Source: Anaerobiospirillum sp. NML120449 (lineage in GTDB: Bacteria; Pseudomonadota; Gammaproteobacteria; Enterobacterales; Succinivibrionaceae). From it: DNA of 58,844 bases. The stretch is from positions 1 to 58,844 of the forward strand of contig NZ_JALKIL010000029.1 of NCBI RefSeq assembly GCF_023051105.1, given 5' to 3'. Numbering within the stretch: the first letter of the stretch is position 1; each line of letters opens with the position of its first letter. The notes below the pieces were generated by a model. That model saw only the letters and a program-made list of their open reading frames with translations, was not told the origin of the DNA and made no database searches. The translations under genes and the position numbers were made by a program. Positions 26,901 to 34,209 of this stretch are shown here, piece after piece.

Positions 26901-29350
26901 TCCCCAACAGCCACAGCCTCCAGTGAGCCACTGTCTGCCAAAGCAGAATCTGCAACAGCAGACGCCACTTCAGCTTCACCCTCGGCAGCAACTTCCACCA
27001 GTCCTGATTCTGCCAAAGCGGACGATGCGGTGGATTCACCTTCTGCAGCATCATCTGCAGTGCTCATGGAACAGGAGTTGCCAGAGGAGTCGCCACCCTC
27101 GACTGCAGCAGCTTCCACCAGTCCAGATTCTGTCAAAGCAGAATCTGCAACAGCGGACGGTGCGGCGGCTTCGCATGCGACGGCGGTATCTGCAGCACTC
27201 ACAGCATCAGATTCGCCCGGGGCTGCGCCTGCCTCACATGAGGCAGCTTCTACCAGGTTCAAGTCAGGCTGAGTAGAGTCTGCAACAGCGGACGGTTCGG
27301 CTCCTTCGCATGCGGCTGCAGTGTCTGCAACACTCACAGCATCAGATTCGCCCGAGGCTGCGCCTGCCTCACATGAGGCAGCTTCTACCAGTCCTGATAC
27401 TGGCAAAACGGAGTCTGCAACAGTAGACGGTGCGGCTGCTTCGCATGCGGCGGCGGTATCTGCATGACTCACAGCATCAGAGTTTCCAGAGGCCGCGCCA
27501 GCCTCACATGCAGCAGCGTCTACCAGGCTCGATTCAGGCTGAGTGTAGTCTGAAACAGCGGACGGTACGGTGGCTTCACCTTCTGCAGCGTCATCTGCAA
27601 CACTCACAGCATCAGATTCGCCCGAGGCCGCGCCAGCCTCACATGAAGCAGCTTCTACCAGGCTCGAGTCAGGCTGAGTGTAGTCTGCAACAGTCGACGG
27701 TGCGGTGGCTTCACCACCGGCAGCAGCGTCCCTCTTACTACAAGCTTCATCTGTTACCAGCGCATCGGGATGTACTACCTGTACATCAGCAGCATTGTCA
27801 GCCTCACTGGCTTCCTCCATGGCGACTGAGACAGGCTGTGCGATTCTATCTGCACAGGACTGTACAGCTGTATCAGCTGCACCGGACACATCCGCTTCTT
27901 TCGATACAATAGAATCGCCAGAAGCATAAGCTGTCTCGTCTGCAGCTGCCTCGACGGCGACTGATTCAGGCTTTGTAGCATCAGCTGCAATAGCCTCTGC
28001 CTGTGTATCAGCTATGGCGTAGCTGTCACTGGCAGACGCCATGTCCCTCACTGCGATTTCTGTCAGAGCCTGGGCAAACAGGAGCTCATGCAGGGCACGG
28101 CGCTCATCATCATTAAGAACACATGGTCCCTGCAGATAGGATTCAACATGTGGAACCTGCACCTGGCTGTTACGCAGAATTTCAATGCGCTGCTGAGTTG
28201 TCGTGGTCAGAGGCTGCAGTATGCGCTTGACCTCATCGCGGCTTAAAACAGTTCCGCCTTCGGCAGCTTCTTCCTCTCCAGCCCATGCCTGATCCTCAAC
28301 GGCGCCCTGAGCATAGCCATAACCCCCGTTCTGACCTGCAAGAGCGTCGGCATGAGCCTGTGTGGCTATGACAGCAGGCCCAGCTGCAGCCGGTGCCTGA
28401 CTATGACCCCAGGCAGGAACTGCAGTCTGCAGTTGAGGCTGAGGTTGTTGATAAGGCCTTGCCTGTGGTGGCATCTGCTGTGGAGGCTGCTGACCAAAGT
28501 TGCCCTGTCCGTAGCCCTGTCCATTGGGGGCGGCTCTGTCAGGGGCATTACGTGCCCACTGAGGCTGATACTGTCCCTGAGGATACTGTCCCTGTGTATT
28601 ACGGCGCTGACTGTCTGGTCCCTGAGCAAACTGAGACTGGTACTGAGCTGCGCCCTGCTGCCCCTGTGAGTACGGCATCTGAGGCTGTCGTGGTGGCTGC
28701 TGCCATCCGCCCTGAGGCTGCCCCTGATTGAACTGAGGCTGTTGCTGCGGGCTGTTAAAGCCTGGCCCCTGCTCATGAGTATTGCCATAAGGCTGTGAAC
28801 AGGCTGCCTGTGGCTGACTGTACCGGCCTGTCGGCTGGGCAGCCTGTGGCTGAGCATACTGACCAGGCTGCTGAGCTGCCGGTGGCTGACCATACTGGCC
28901 AGGCTGCTGAGCTGCCGGTGGCTGACCATACTGGCCAGACTGCTGAGCAGCCGATGGCTGACCATACTGGCCAGACTGCTGAGCTGCCGGTGGCTGACCA
29001 TACTGGCCGTACGGACCTGGCTGCCGGGCATACTGAGGCTGTCCTGCATTTAACTGAGGCTGCTGAGGACGGCTAAAACCCTGTCTGTGGCTCTGCGCAT
29101 TGCCGTAAGGATGAGCATAACCGCCCTGTGGCTGGGTGTACTGATCATATTGAGGGCCAGACTGTGGCTGGGCATACTGCGGCTGCACGGCCTGGTTCTG
29201 GCCCGGTTCCTGGCCCTGCCAGACCTGATGCTCCCATGGCATACGGGCGGCCGGTGTCTGGGACTGGGCCGATGGAGCACTGCCCGGCCCTCCAGGCTGG
29301 TCAAAATTCGCGCTGTTATTGCTGTGATCTTCAGACTGATATGAGGTCAT
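23963..29350 (-). CDS. Catalytically dead YoaA-like paralogue with prion-like N-terminus
   Basis: A 1795-residue protein whose C-terminal about 950 residues align by eye with the YoaA-type helicase at 15841: YGAYCEHMRSKGLAPF versus YSAYCQLMHKSGLDPL, EGLLSRCIDGY versus GGLLSSYIDNY, SRYLCRHMID versus SNYICRYLLD, LPLPDVLLIEEA versus LPLPDVLVFDEA. The ATPase motifs are lost: Walker A EAGTGTGKT is QGAYTGSDD (near residue 915), DEAH is EEAD (near 1160), and the QGAGR motif VI is absent. Some Fe-S region cysteines remain (ECRSCHC). Residues 1-330 are Gln/Pro/Tyr/Gly-rich and prion-like, with GQYGQPPAAQQP repeats; about 560-790 are five acidic 45-residue repeats. The start at 29350 (MTSYQSED) is preferred over 29443 because the intervening 31 residues are unlike the rest; its ribosome site is weak. 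The frame is fully open, arguing against simple decay. It may be a regulatory or structural partner of YoaA. Confidence 0.8.
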   Translation of the reverse strand: MTSYQSEDHSNNSANFDQPGGPGSAPSAQSQTPAARMPWEHQVWQGQEPGQNQAVQPQYAQPQSGPQYDQYTQPQGGYAHPYGNAQSHRQGFSRPQQPQLNAGQPQYARQPGPYGQYGQPPAAQQSGQYGQPSAAQQSGQYGQPPAAQQPGQYGQPPAAQQPGQYAQPQAAQPTGRYSQPQAACSQPYGNTHEQGPGFNSPQQQPQFNQGQPQGGWQQPPRQPQMPYSQGQQGAAQYQSQFAQGPDSQRRNTQGQYPQGQYQPQWARNAPDRAAPNGQGYGQGNFGQQPPQQMPPQARPYQQPQPQLQTAVPAWGHSQAPAAAGPAVIATQAHADALAGQNGGYGYAQGAVEDQAWAGEEEAAEGGTVLSRDEVKRILQPLTTTTQQRIEILRNSQVQVPHVESYLQGPCVLNDDERRALHELLFAQALTEIAVRDMASASDSYAIADTQAEAIAADATKPESVAVEAAADETAYASGDSIVSKEADVSGAADTAVQSCADRIAQPVSVAMEEASEADNAADVQVVHPDALVTDEACSKRDAAAGGEATAPSTVADYTQPDSSLVEAASCEAGAASGESDAVSVADDAAEGEATVPSAVSDYTQPESSLVDAAACEAGAASGNSDAVSHADTAAACEAAAPSTVADSVLPVSGLVEAASCEAGAASGESDAVSVADTAAACEGAEPSAVADSTQPDLNLVEAASCEAGAAPGESDAVSAADTAVACEAAAPSAVADSALTESGLVEAAAVEGGDSSGNSCSMSTADDAAEGESTASSALAESGLVEVAAEGEAEVASAVADSALADSGSLEAVAVGDDEVGRRVAETVACLAVAGQWSEDSYGAYCEHMRSKGLAPFSEAELIRAWVHTVFAPEGLLSRCIDGYSCSEQQYELAQKMAALAYERRGAVVLVQGAYTGSDDLELMLPVMLAGRNVMIASASVELQNMIVRQFLPFVLGRCGLNQWKTISLQTHSRYLCRHMIDTRYPKFVKGSLPSAFKMAPALLHLYHEIRRFAAEAGSRDGDLRDGGFGEYNCELNDRIADWSTSYITECRSCHCQYRAARSEAAASTVEQVRYALGECEKQYGVGSREYESRWHQLMRASGKVCDLSGCFVYAARDFAKQADAVGVSHYMFFDACRQASPPGHPDGELPLPDVLLIEEADIIIESIRKSLRQEIKSNHFGELARLVPKILTALKKARKAPQVEQLIADTTQYQRIENCFKTANHCVWLIRTFARVMGAGPWPMHAFKFQHRLWQSPYQLMGHELLSEYSLGILPPDSQFRLMVEKMRAASPELRRKVPGFTSYGQRNIWFENLSAHYQQTLAQHCQQLGVSLYEGRPEIARYDAMADVMCNEQGQALVDPIFRALMSDLYRNLREGMRILEHLERHITGLQGTPDIERLELDPALSDALKAVRAVSDGLPEALTTIADIMNADFNVKGEAVWNAAATVTPRGSTAVLALTPFDISNELNGLFEAITSAGTSVVLKTDSLSSPEETHEALKDLGLAPDNIELVMLSDSRELRQRAMVYLSDCQGSASDAADAATAYGAGAASEGAAPAAAPELAASGAGAWSGAEAGAVVAEGPGGGSQAYLSWEGLAGELGRLRELFESSAGGIEVVLNDPLHMKRCAAWFNELFKGSRSVIVQSEAPYAEIAQRLKDDSNAVLISDSSLRQLLHKAGVGTCWHDGHKWAPSLVLMAGLALPDLSDPYYDALYHHLNLRQSGLWEQQVALPFARRAVHCALNSLMRSGHEHAALIIADPAIHNGAMGQQISAALRQDWTVTGCFAEVRSFLAG
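27040..27715 (-). repeat. 135-bp tandem repeat, five copies, in frame
   Basis: Five copies of a 45-residue acidic, Ala-rich unit lie head to tail in the YoaA-like paralogue. Each copy carries a VADYTQPxSSLVEAA-type segment, a CEAGAASGESDAVS-type segment and a short Ala/Cys tail. The period is 135 bases and the frame is preserved. A shorter partial copy follows at the C-terminal side. Confidence 0.88.
28810..29015 (-). repeat. 36-bp tandem repeat encoding GQYGQPPAAQQP units
   Basis: About six consecutive 12-residue units of type GQYGQPPAAQQ(S/P) lie in the Gln/Pro/Tyr-rich N-terminus of the YoaA-like paralogue. The first copies are almost identical and later ones drift (AQPQAAQPTGRYSQ). Composition resembles prion-like, phase-separating regions. 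Confidence 0.88.
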
Positions 29351-30338
29351 GGCTGGGCCCTTTTTGTGTGGCTTGATGGTGCTCTGAATTGCAGAGCGCA
29401 GTCTCCGGCAGCTGCAGCTGACAGCCAGCCCCGGGATGAACATAAAATAACTGAGGCAGGTCCTTTATGACAGACCTGATTTGTCAATGTGTGAGCAAGG
29501 TAGCCCTGTCAGAAATAACAGTGGCAAGGCCACACGGCTACGCATGCCAGCTCAGTTGAGCTTCTGATGGCGACCAGCTGCAACTGTCAGCCTCTATGGG
29601 CTTTACAGGCCAGAAAATGGCCGGTTCATGCGTCAAAAAATCTAAGCCCATTTGTACTATAAAATTTGTCAAAACGACAGTTGAATCGTAATTTTCCGCC
29701 TTCCCCGGCCCCCTTTAAGGTGCACCCTGTTTGAGCTGATAACACCAGTTAACCATGATGACATATGCTGTGCGGCACACCACAGCTGTGAGCGCGCCCC
29801 GGGTCAGCACCTGTTTTGTCTGAAAATCAGTGCTTTGCACTGTACAGCCAGTGCACGGGCACATGCCGACCGGTGGCGCTGCAGCATGCCAGATTCAACA
29901 TCAGTAATATGGGGCCCGACAGTGCTGCAAGCCTGATAAGGCCGCCTCATGACCTGATGGGAACTTGCTGCATATAGCTGTCAGTCAGGTATGATGTAAT
30001 GACAAGGTTTTGCCGGTATTTAACAATGACCTGACTGCAGGTCAGTCACAAGACCTTTAATCATTAAGCCATATGGCCGGCATCGGGTGTGTTCAGCAAA
30101 GCTGCCCAGGATACATGCGGCACAAGCGGCTGCCCACATGCGGCTGCCCGCATGACAGTGACCTTTGTGCGCACCTGCACGCACTGCACGCACTGTATAC
30201 CCGGCAGCTGTGCCAGAAAGCTGCGCGACTGTACCTGACGGCCGGTGAAATCACTGGCAGTATCCATGCCTGGCCGTTTTATGGACTGCTCATTTAACCT
30301 GCTGCTTTAAGCACCTTTTTATCTTCCGGAGGCTACCT
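29351..30338. other. Divergent spacer before the type III secretion genes
   Basis: About 990 bases between the minus-strand YoaA paralogue and plus-strand sctS. The part around 29630-29700 is AT-rich (ACTATAAAATTTGTCAAAACG) and is the most likely promoter area. Nothing else recognisable. A CCGGAGG ribosome site for sctS lies at 30327-30333. Confidence 0.5.
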
Positions 30339-30599
30339 TTGACTTCAACAGTTCAGGAACTGGTCAGCCAGGGCTTCTTTCTGGTCCTGATATTGTCCAT
30401 GCCTCCTATTCTCATTGCATCCATTGTCGGTATTCTCTTTGCTCTCCTGCAGGCTATTACCCAGCTTCAGGAGCAGACTCTGTCCTTTGCAGTAAAGCTC
30501 GTTGCTGTAGCAGTAGTGCTCTTTATGCTGCTGGGATGGATTGGTGCGGAAATTCTCAAATACGGCACCACCATATTTGATTACATTCAGGCAATTTGA
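30339..30599 (+). CDS. sctS: Type III secretion export apparatus protein SctS
   Basis: Small inner-membrane protein of the injectisome export gate, forming the SctR5-S4-T1 helical assembly through which substrates pass. The 86-residue product has two long hydrophobic segments (about 12-36 and 47-72) joined by the conserved QAITQLQEQTLSFAVKL loop, which reads as in YscS/SpaQ more than in FliQ. The TTG start at 30339 is used: CCGGAGG lies five bases upstream and the family's N-terminal helix begins right after it. It precedes sctT by 310 bases, an abnormally long gap for genes that normally overlap or abut. The sctR gene, normally directly before sctS, lies 6 kb downstream here. Confidence 0.93.
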   Translation: MTSTVQELVSQGFFLVLILSMPPILIASIVGILFALLQAITQLQEQTLSFAVKLVAVAVVLFMLLGWIGAEILKYGTTIFDYIQAI

Positions 30600-30909
30600 T
30601 TATCAGGCCCCGCAATGCCTCCAGTTGCAGCCTCAGCCTGATGGCTGCTGCAAAATGCAGGCAGCGCAGAGCGCCAGAGCCCGGAGCACGGCCTGCAGCC
30701 GGTCGGACTGGCAAATGGGCCGGCCGGGCGAACGGGCAAGCCGGGCAAACGGGCATGACTGGCATACAGGCCGTCCTGACTGCCGGGCATCACTGGCTGG
30801 AATTATGGCCAGCAAAACAGACAGGGCACAAGGGCGCAGGCCCCTGGGGTCCATGGGTAAAGGAAAACTCAGCAGACAAGGCCACAGGGCAATCTGAGGT
30901 GTCAGCACC
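30600..30909. other. Spacer between sctS and sctT
   Basis: 310 bases of GC-rich DNA with short GGCCGGGCGAACGGGC-like repeats around 30715-30755. No gene or terminator is seen. Confidence 0.5.
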
Positions 30910-31734
30910 ATGTCCACCGTATTTAATGATTTCCTTCTGGTTATGGATGATGCCGGAATGCAAAAGCACATCATGGCTTTTGTCTTTGGCTGCGCCCGCA
31001 TTGCGGCCCTGGTCAGATTCGCCGCATTTGCCGGTCCTTCCGTGTCCATGGGCATTCGCATGTCTCTTGCCGTAGCCCTTTATCTGCCCCTGCACCCGCT
31101 TATTTATGAGCAGATGCCGCCAGTAAACTATGGCGAGCTGGGCTCTCTGTTGAAGATGACTCTCTTCTTTATCAAGGAGGGCATTATTGGCTTTGCCATG
31201 GCCATGCTTGTTTCCATGCTCTTTTACATAGCCATGGCAGCAGGTGTAATCATCGATAACCAGCGCGGTGCTTCGGCTGCTCAGGTTCCTGATCCTTTTA
31301 CTGAAGAGCAGAGCTCACCGCTGGGCAATATTTTTATCCTGGCTGCAGTTAATCTCTTCCTTGCATCAGGCGCTTTTATGGCCTTTGTGGGCATTTTGTA
31401 CAGCAGCTACCTGTACTGGCCGGTCTTTGACTTTGTACCAGCCATACTCAATAACAGAAATGCCGTGTTCATAGCCTCGGAAGTTGATTTCCTTGCCGAA
31501 AAGTCCCTGATGCTGGCCGCTCCTTTTGTGCTTACAGCCCTGCTGTGTGACATCGCCCTGGGCATTATGAACCGTTTTGCTCCGCAGCTTAACGTATATG
31601 TGCTGTCCATGCCTATCAAGAGCGCCATTGCCGCCTTTCTGGTAATTCTTTACATGTCTCCTTTCTACGACTTCATGCATAGCCTTTATCCGCATATGAA
31701 GCAGATCTTCCTCAACTTAACCCGTATGGGCTAA
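30910..31734 (+). CDS. sctT: Type III secretion export apparatus protein SctT
   Basis: Polytopic inner-membrane component of the export gate, one copy per injectisome, equivalent to YscT/SpaR and flagellar FliR. The 274-residue product has the usual length and about six hydrophobic segments. The signature near the C-terminus, LGIMNRFAPQLNVYVLSMPI then KSAIAAFLVILY, is typical of SctT. The cytoplasmic GVIIDNQRGASAAQVPDP segment is also characteristic of the virulence branch. GAGGTG precedes the ATG. It follows sctS after an unusual 310-base gap and precedes sctO by 182 bases. No sctU follows, unlike the usual R-S-T-U order. Confidence 0.94.
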   Translation: MSTVFNDFLLVMDDAGMQKHIMAFVFGCARIAALVRFAAFAGPSVSMGIRMSLAVALYLPLHPLIYEQMPPVNYGELGSLLKMTLFFIKEGIIGFAMAMLVSMLFYIAMAAGVIIDNQRGASAAQVPDPFTEEQSSPLGNIFILAAVNLFLASGAFMAFVGILYSSYLYWPVFDFVPAILNNRNAVFIASEVDFLAEKSLMLAAPFVLTALLCDIALGIMNRFAPQLNVYVLSMPIKSAIAAFLVILYMSPFYDFMHSLYPHMKQIFLNLTRMG

Positions 31735-31916
31735 GGATCTTCTCATGGTACCGGGGATGAACTTGTCTCATAAGCTGTCAAAAACAGGCAGTGTTATGCT
31801 AACGCAATACCAGGCCGGCCGCCGCCACTGCGTCCTGGACCGCTGCTGCAGCTGCAGCCGCCCAGGCGACAGCAGCGGCCCCTGCGGCCGGCCTCTGACA
31901 CAGCAGGGATGATGTT

Positions 31917-32411
31917 ATGGAGCAGTATCCACTGCAGGCACTGTACAATCTGCGCGAAATGCGCCAGGGCAATGCCCGGCGCGCCACTGCAGCTCAGCGC
32001 AAAGCAGTTGCAGATGCTGTTGCTGCCGTTGAGAAAGCCACGGTTGAGCTTGAAGAGTTCAAGCGTGAAACTGAAAGAAAAGTAGAGGCCATTTACGATG
32101 AAATTATGGGCCTCGTTTTAAGCCAGAAAGAGCTGGCAGAAGTTTTTGCCCGCATCAATGGCATGTACGCCGAGGTTGAGCGTAAAAAGCTCGAACTTGA
32201 AGGCCTGAAACAAAAAGTCATTGAGGAGGAGCAGCGCCTTGAGGAGCTCAAGCAGCTCCAGCACAGGCGCGACATGGACGTAGCCCGTCTGGACCGCCAC
32301 AAGGAAATCTGGGCCGAAAAGCAAAGAGAAATCGAAGAATATAAGGCCGAACAGGCCCTCGAAGACTTCGTCCCCCGCAAACCAAACTTCTTTGACGAGC
32401 CCGAGGAGTAG
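31917..32411 (+). CDS. sctO: Type III secretion stalk protein SctO (YscO/FliJ-like)
   Basis: Central stalk of the type III secretion ATPase, a long antiparallel coiled coil that couples SctN to SctV. The 164-residue product is almost wholly charged alpha-helix with heptads (residues about 10-150) and starts MEQYPLQALYNLREMRQGNA, the N-terminal pattern of YscO-type proteins. Sequence conservation in this family is low, so the call relies on coiled-coil architecture, size and its position among sct genes. A shared FliJ origin is possible, but the flagellar-type neighbours are absent. No sctN lies next to it, which is unusual. Confidence 0.78.
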   Translation: MEQYPLQALYNLREMRQGNARRATAAQRKAVADAVAAVEKATVELEEFKRETERKVEAIYDEIMGLVLSQKELAEVFARINGMYAEVERKKLELEGLKQKVIEEEQRLEELKQLQHRRDMDVARLDRHKEIWAEKQREIEEYKAEQALEDFVPRKPNFFDEPEE

Positions 32412-33015
32412 CCCTCCTGCCTACGGCCTGGCTCTGGCCGTGTCCCGTCTGAAATGCAAGGCTGAAGCTCATACTTATGCCCTCCATGCGGCCAGGGCAG
32501 CAGCAGAAAAAGATTTTTATACATGCTAACGGACCTGCATCAGGCCCGACAGTTTTATTTAACCGTTAAAAGGAAAACTCCTGCCTCAGGTTATGCTCCA
32601 TGGTCTGCTCCGGCAGCTTAAAGAGCATGCCCTGCTCACTGATCTCACTCCTGGCTGCCCTGAACAGCCCTGATGACTGGCCTGTGCCGGCCGGAATGGC
32701 CAGCCTGTGCCTGCCTTGAAGGCCTGCATTACAGGGCAAGAGCCGTGCACGGGGCTCAGGGCCTGAAATCCCAGCCTGCGCAGGCCCTGGCATGGGCCTC
32801 AGCCTCAAGCTGCAGGCTGCAGGCTGCAGGATGCAGGCTGCCAGCTCTGCCAGGTGAAATTCAGAAAAATGAGAACTTAATTTCGCAACTGATGTAACAA
32901 AGCTTATATCGGTGCCTTATAATTAAGCTGGCTGTTTTCCTTTTTAACAGCATTAATTCGTCCCACAGTCTGCCTTTTTTATCTGGCGTCTGCGGGCATA
33001 CAGAGGATTTGCACA
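32412..33015. other. Spacer between sctO and sctP
   Basis: 604 bases without a recognisable gene. A short CTGCAGG-type repeat lies near 32808-32836 and an AT-rich patch (about 32870-32960) precedes sctP and may hold a promoter. Confidence 0.5.
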
Positions 33016-33828
33016 GTGAAAGTTGATGAAAGTTACAAGCTCAAAGGCTCGGTATATTCCGACGGAATTCCGGGCAAGGATGGAGCTGTAAAATCTGGCT
33101 CATCTATTCAGAGCATTTCCCCAACTGACCCTCGTGCACTGGCTTTTGCCCAGATGATGGAGGGAAAAGGAAACGTAGGTGCTTCCGGTTCTTTTTACGA
33201 CTTCTTAAATGAAGACAAAGAGAACAAGCTCGAGAAGATTCTCAACGCCCTTTCAGACAAGGCAGCTCCTCGTCAGCCGGCCAGTCAGCTCAATCACAGT
33301 CAGGAACTCCAGGCTCGTCTTGACAGCTACACCAGCGATATTAACAGCAAGAAAGGCTCTGACAGCGCTCAAAATGACTTTACTGCCCAGACCCCTAATA
33401 CTGCTGCCGTAAACGGACTTTCGGACTTTGGCCGTCAGATTGCCCCGGCAGTGGATGCCCAGAACCCAGGTCAGGTTACCAGTCCAGATGATGTGCTGAG
33501 AATTGCTGACAGCGTAGTGGAAAGAATTCTGGTATCTGATCCAAGACATTCAGCAAACTCCCAGGTAACCATTACTTTTAACTCATCATCAGCTCTGCCT
33601 CAGACCGACATTACTCTGCGCCGTGACCTTGATGGCCTGCTTTCCATCATTGTCAGCGCCAATAATCCAAAGAGCTTCAACCGCCTTGTTGAGGCCCGCG
33701 AGCAGATTATCGAAGGCGTGCAGAAGTACGAGGACCGCGAGGTACGCTTTATCCTCAACGGTGCCAATGAGCATATGGCTCAAAACCATAGCAAAGGTGA
33801 TAACGACGACATCTACGGCAGAGTCTGA
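33016..33828 (+). CDS. sctP: Type III secretion needle-length/substrate-switch protein SctP
   Basis: Likely HpaP/YscP-type regulator of needle or inner-rod length and substrate switching. The 270-residue product has a low-complexity, polar first half and a compact C-terminal domain (about 165-250) with the HpaP pattern: VERILVSDP, SQVTITFNSSSALPQTDITL and LRRDLDGLLSIIVSANN. That domain interacts with the switch protein SctU in characterised systems. The GTG start at 33016 opens the family-length product. It precedes sctQ, its usual neighbour in the N-O-P-Q-R-S-T-U order, after 381 bases of repeat-bearing spacer. The family call is fair, strengthened by position. Confidence 0.78.
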   Translation: MKVDESYKLKGSVYSDGIPGKDGAVKSGSSIQSISPTDPRALAFAQMMEGKGNVGASGSFYDFLNEDKENKLEKILNALSDKAAPRQPASQLNHSQELQARLDSYTSDINSKKGSDSAQNDFTAQTPNTAAVNGLSDFGRQIAPAVDAQNPGQVTSPDDVLRIADSVVERILVSDPRHSANSQVTITFNSSSALPQTDITLRRDLDGLLSIIVSANNPKSFNRLVEAREQIIEGVQKYEDREVRFILNGANEHMAQNHSKGDNDDIYGRV

Positions 33829-34209
33829 CCGTCACGCTGACGCCCGGCGCCCCGGCGCCTGCCTCAGCTGCCCATGGCGCCGTACGCAGCTGCCTACATC
33901 TGCTTACAGCCGCGATACCGCTTGCTCATGGCAGCTTACAGCCGCATGACGGCTTGCAGCAGCCGCCATCGGGCACTTGCATAACAGAATCAGGCTCAGG
34001 TCACATAAGCCACGGTGACGTGGGCCTTTATTTACCAGAGAACATGAATCCCTGACGGCACAGGCCAAATGGGACAGTGACACTGTATGGGTCACTGTGA
34101 TTATGCGGCACGGTGACTCTTAGTCGCTGTAATTATGCGGCACGGTGACTGTACGTCACTGTGCATACGTACGTGTACGGCATAAAGGCATAATGATACG
34201 TACACAGCT
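33829..34209. other. Repeat-bearing spacer between sctP and sctQ
   Basis: 381 bases, no gene. Contains the 32-bp repeat at 34091-34154, which ends about 55 bases before the sctQ start, and short GCCG-rich palindromes further up. Confidence 0.55.
34091..34162. repeat. 32-bp tandem repeat upstream of sctQ
   Basis: Two copies of a 32-base unit, GTCACTGTGATTATGCGGCA plus CGGTGACTCTTA, start at 34091 and 34123, with a third partial copy at 34155. Each unit contains GTCAC...GTGAC inverted halves. It could modulate sctQ expression through copy number or folding. Confidence 0.85.

Noticed and set aside
28366..29049. 227-codon minus-strand frame of Ser/His/Arg repeats
   Set aside because: Another frame of the Gln/Pro-rich repeats of the YoaA paralogue on the same strand; only the real gene continues into a domain.
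30339..31734. Flagellar FliQ/FliR instead of SctS/SctT
   Set aside because: The QEQTLSFAVKL loop, the NRFAPQLNV-SMPI motif, the HpaP-type neighbour and a SctR without signal peptide all favour the injectisome branch, despite the flagellin gene elsewhere in the window.
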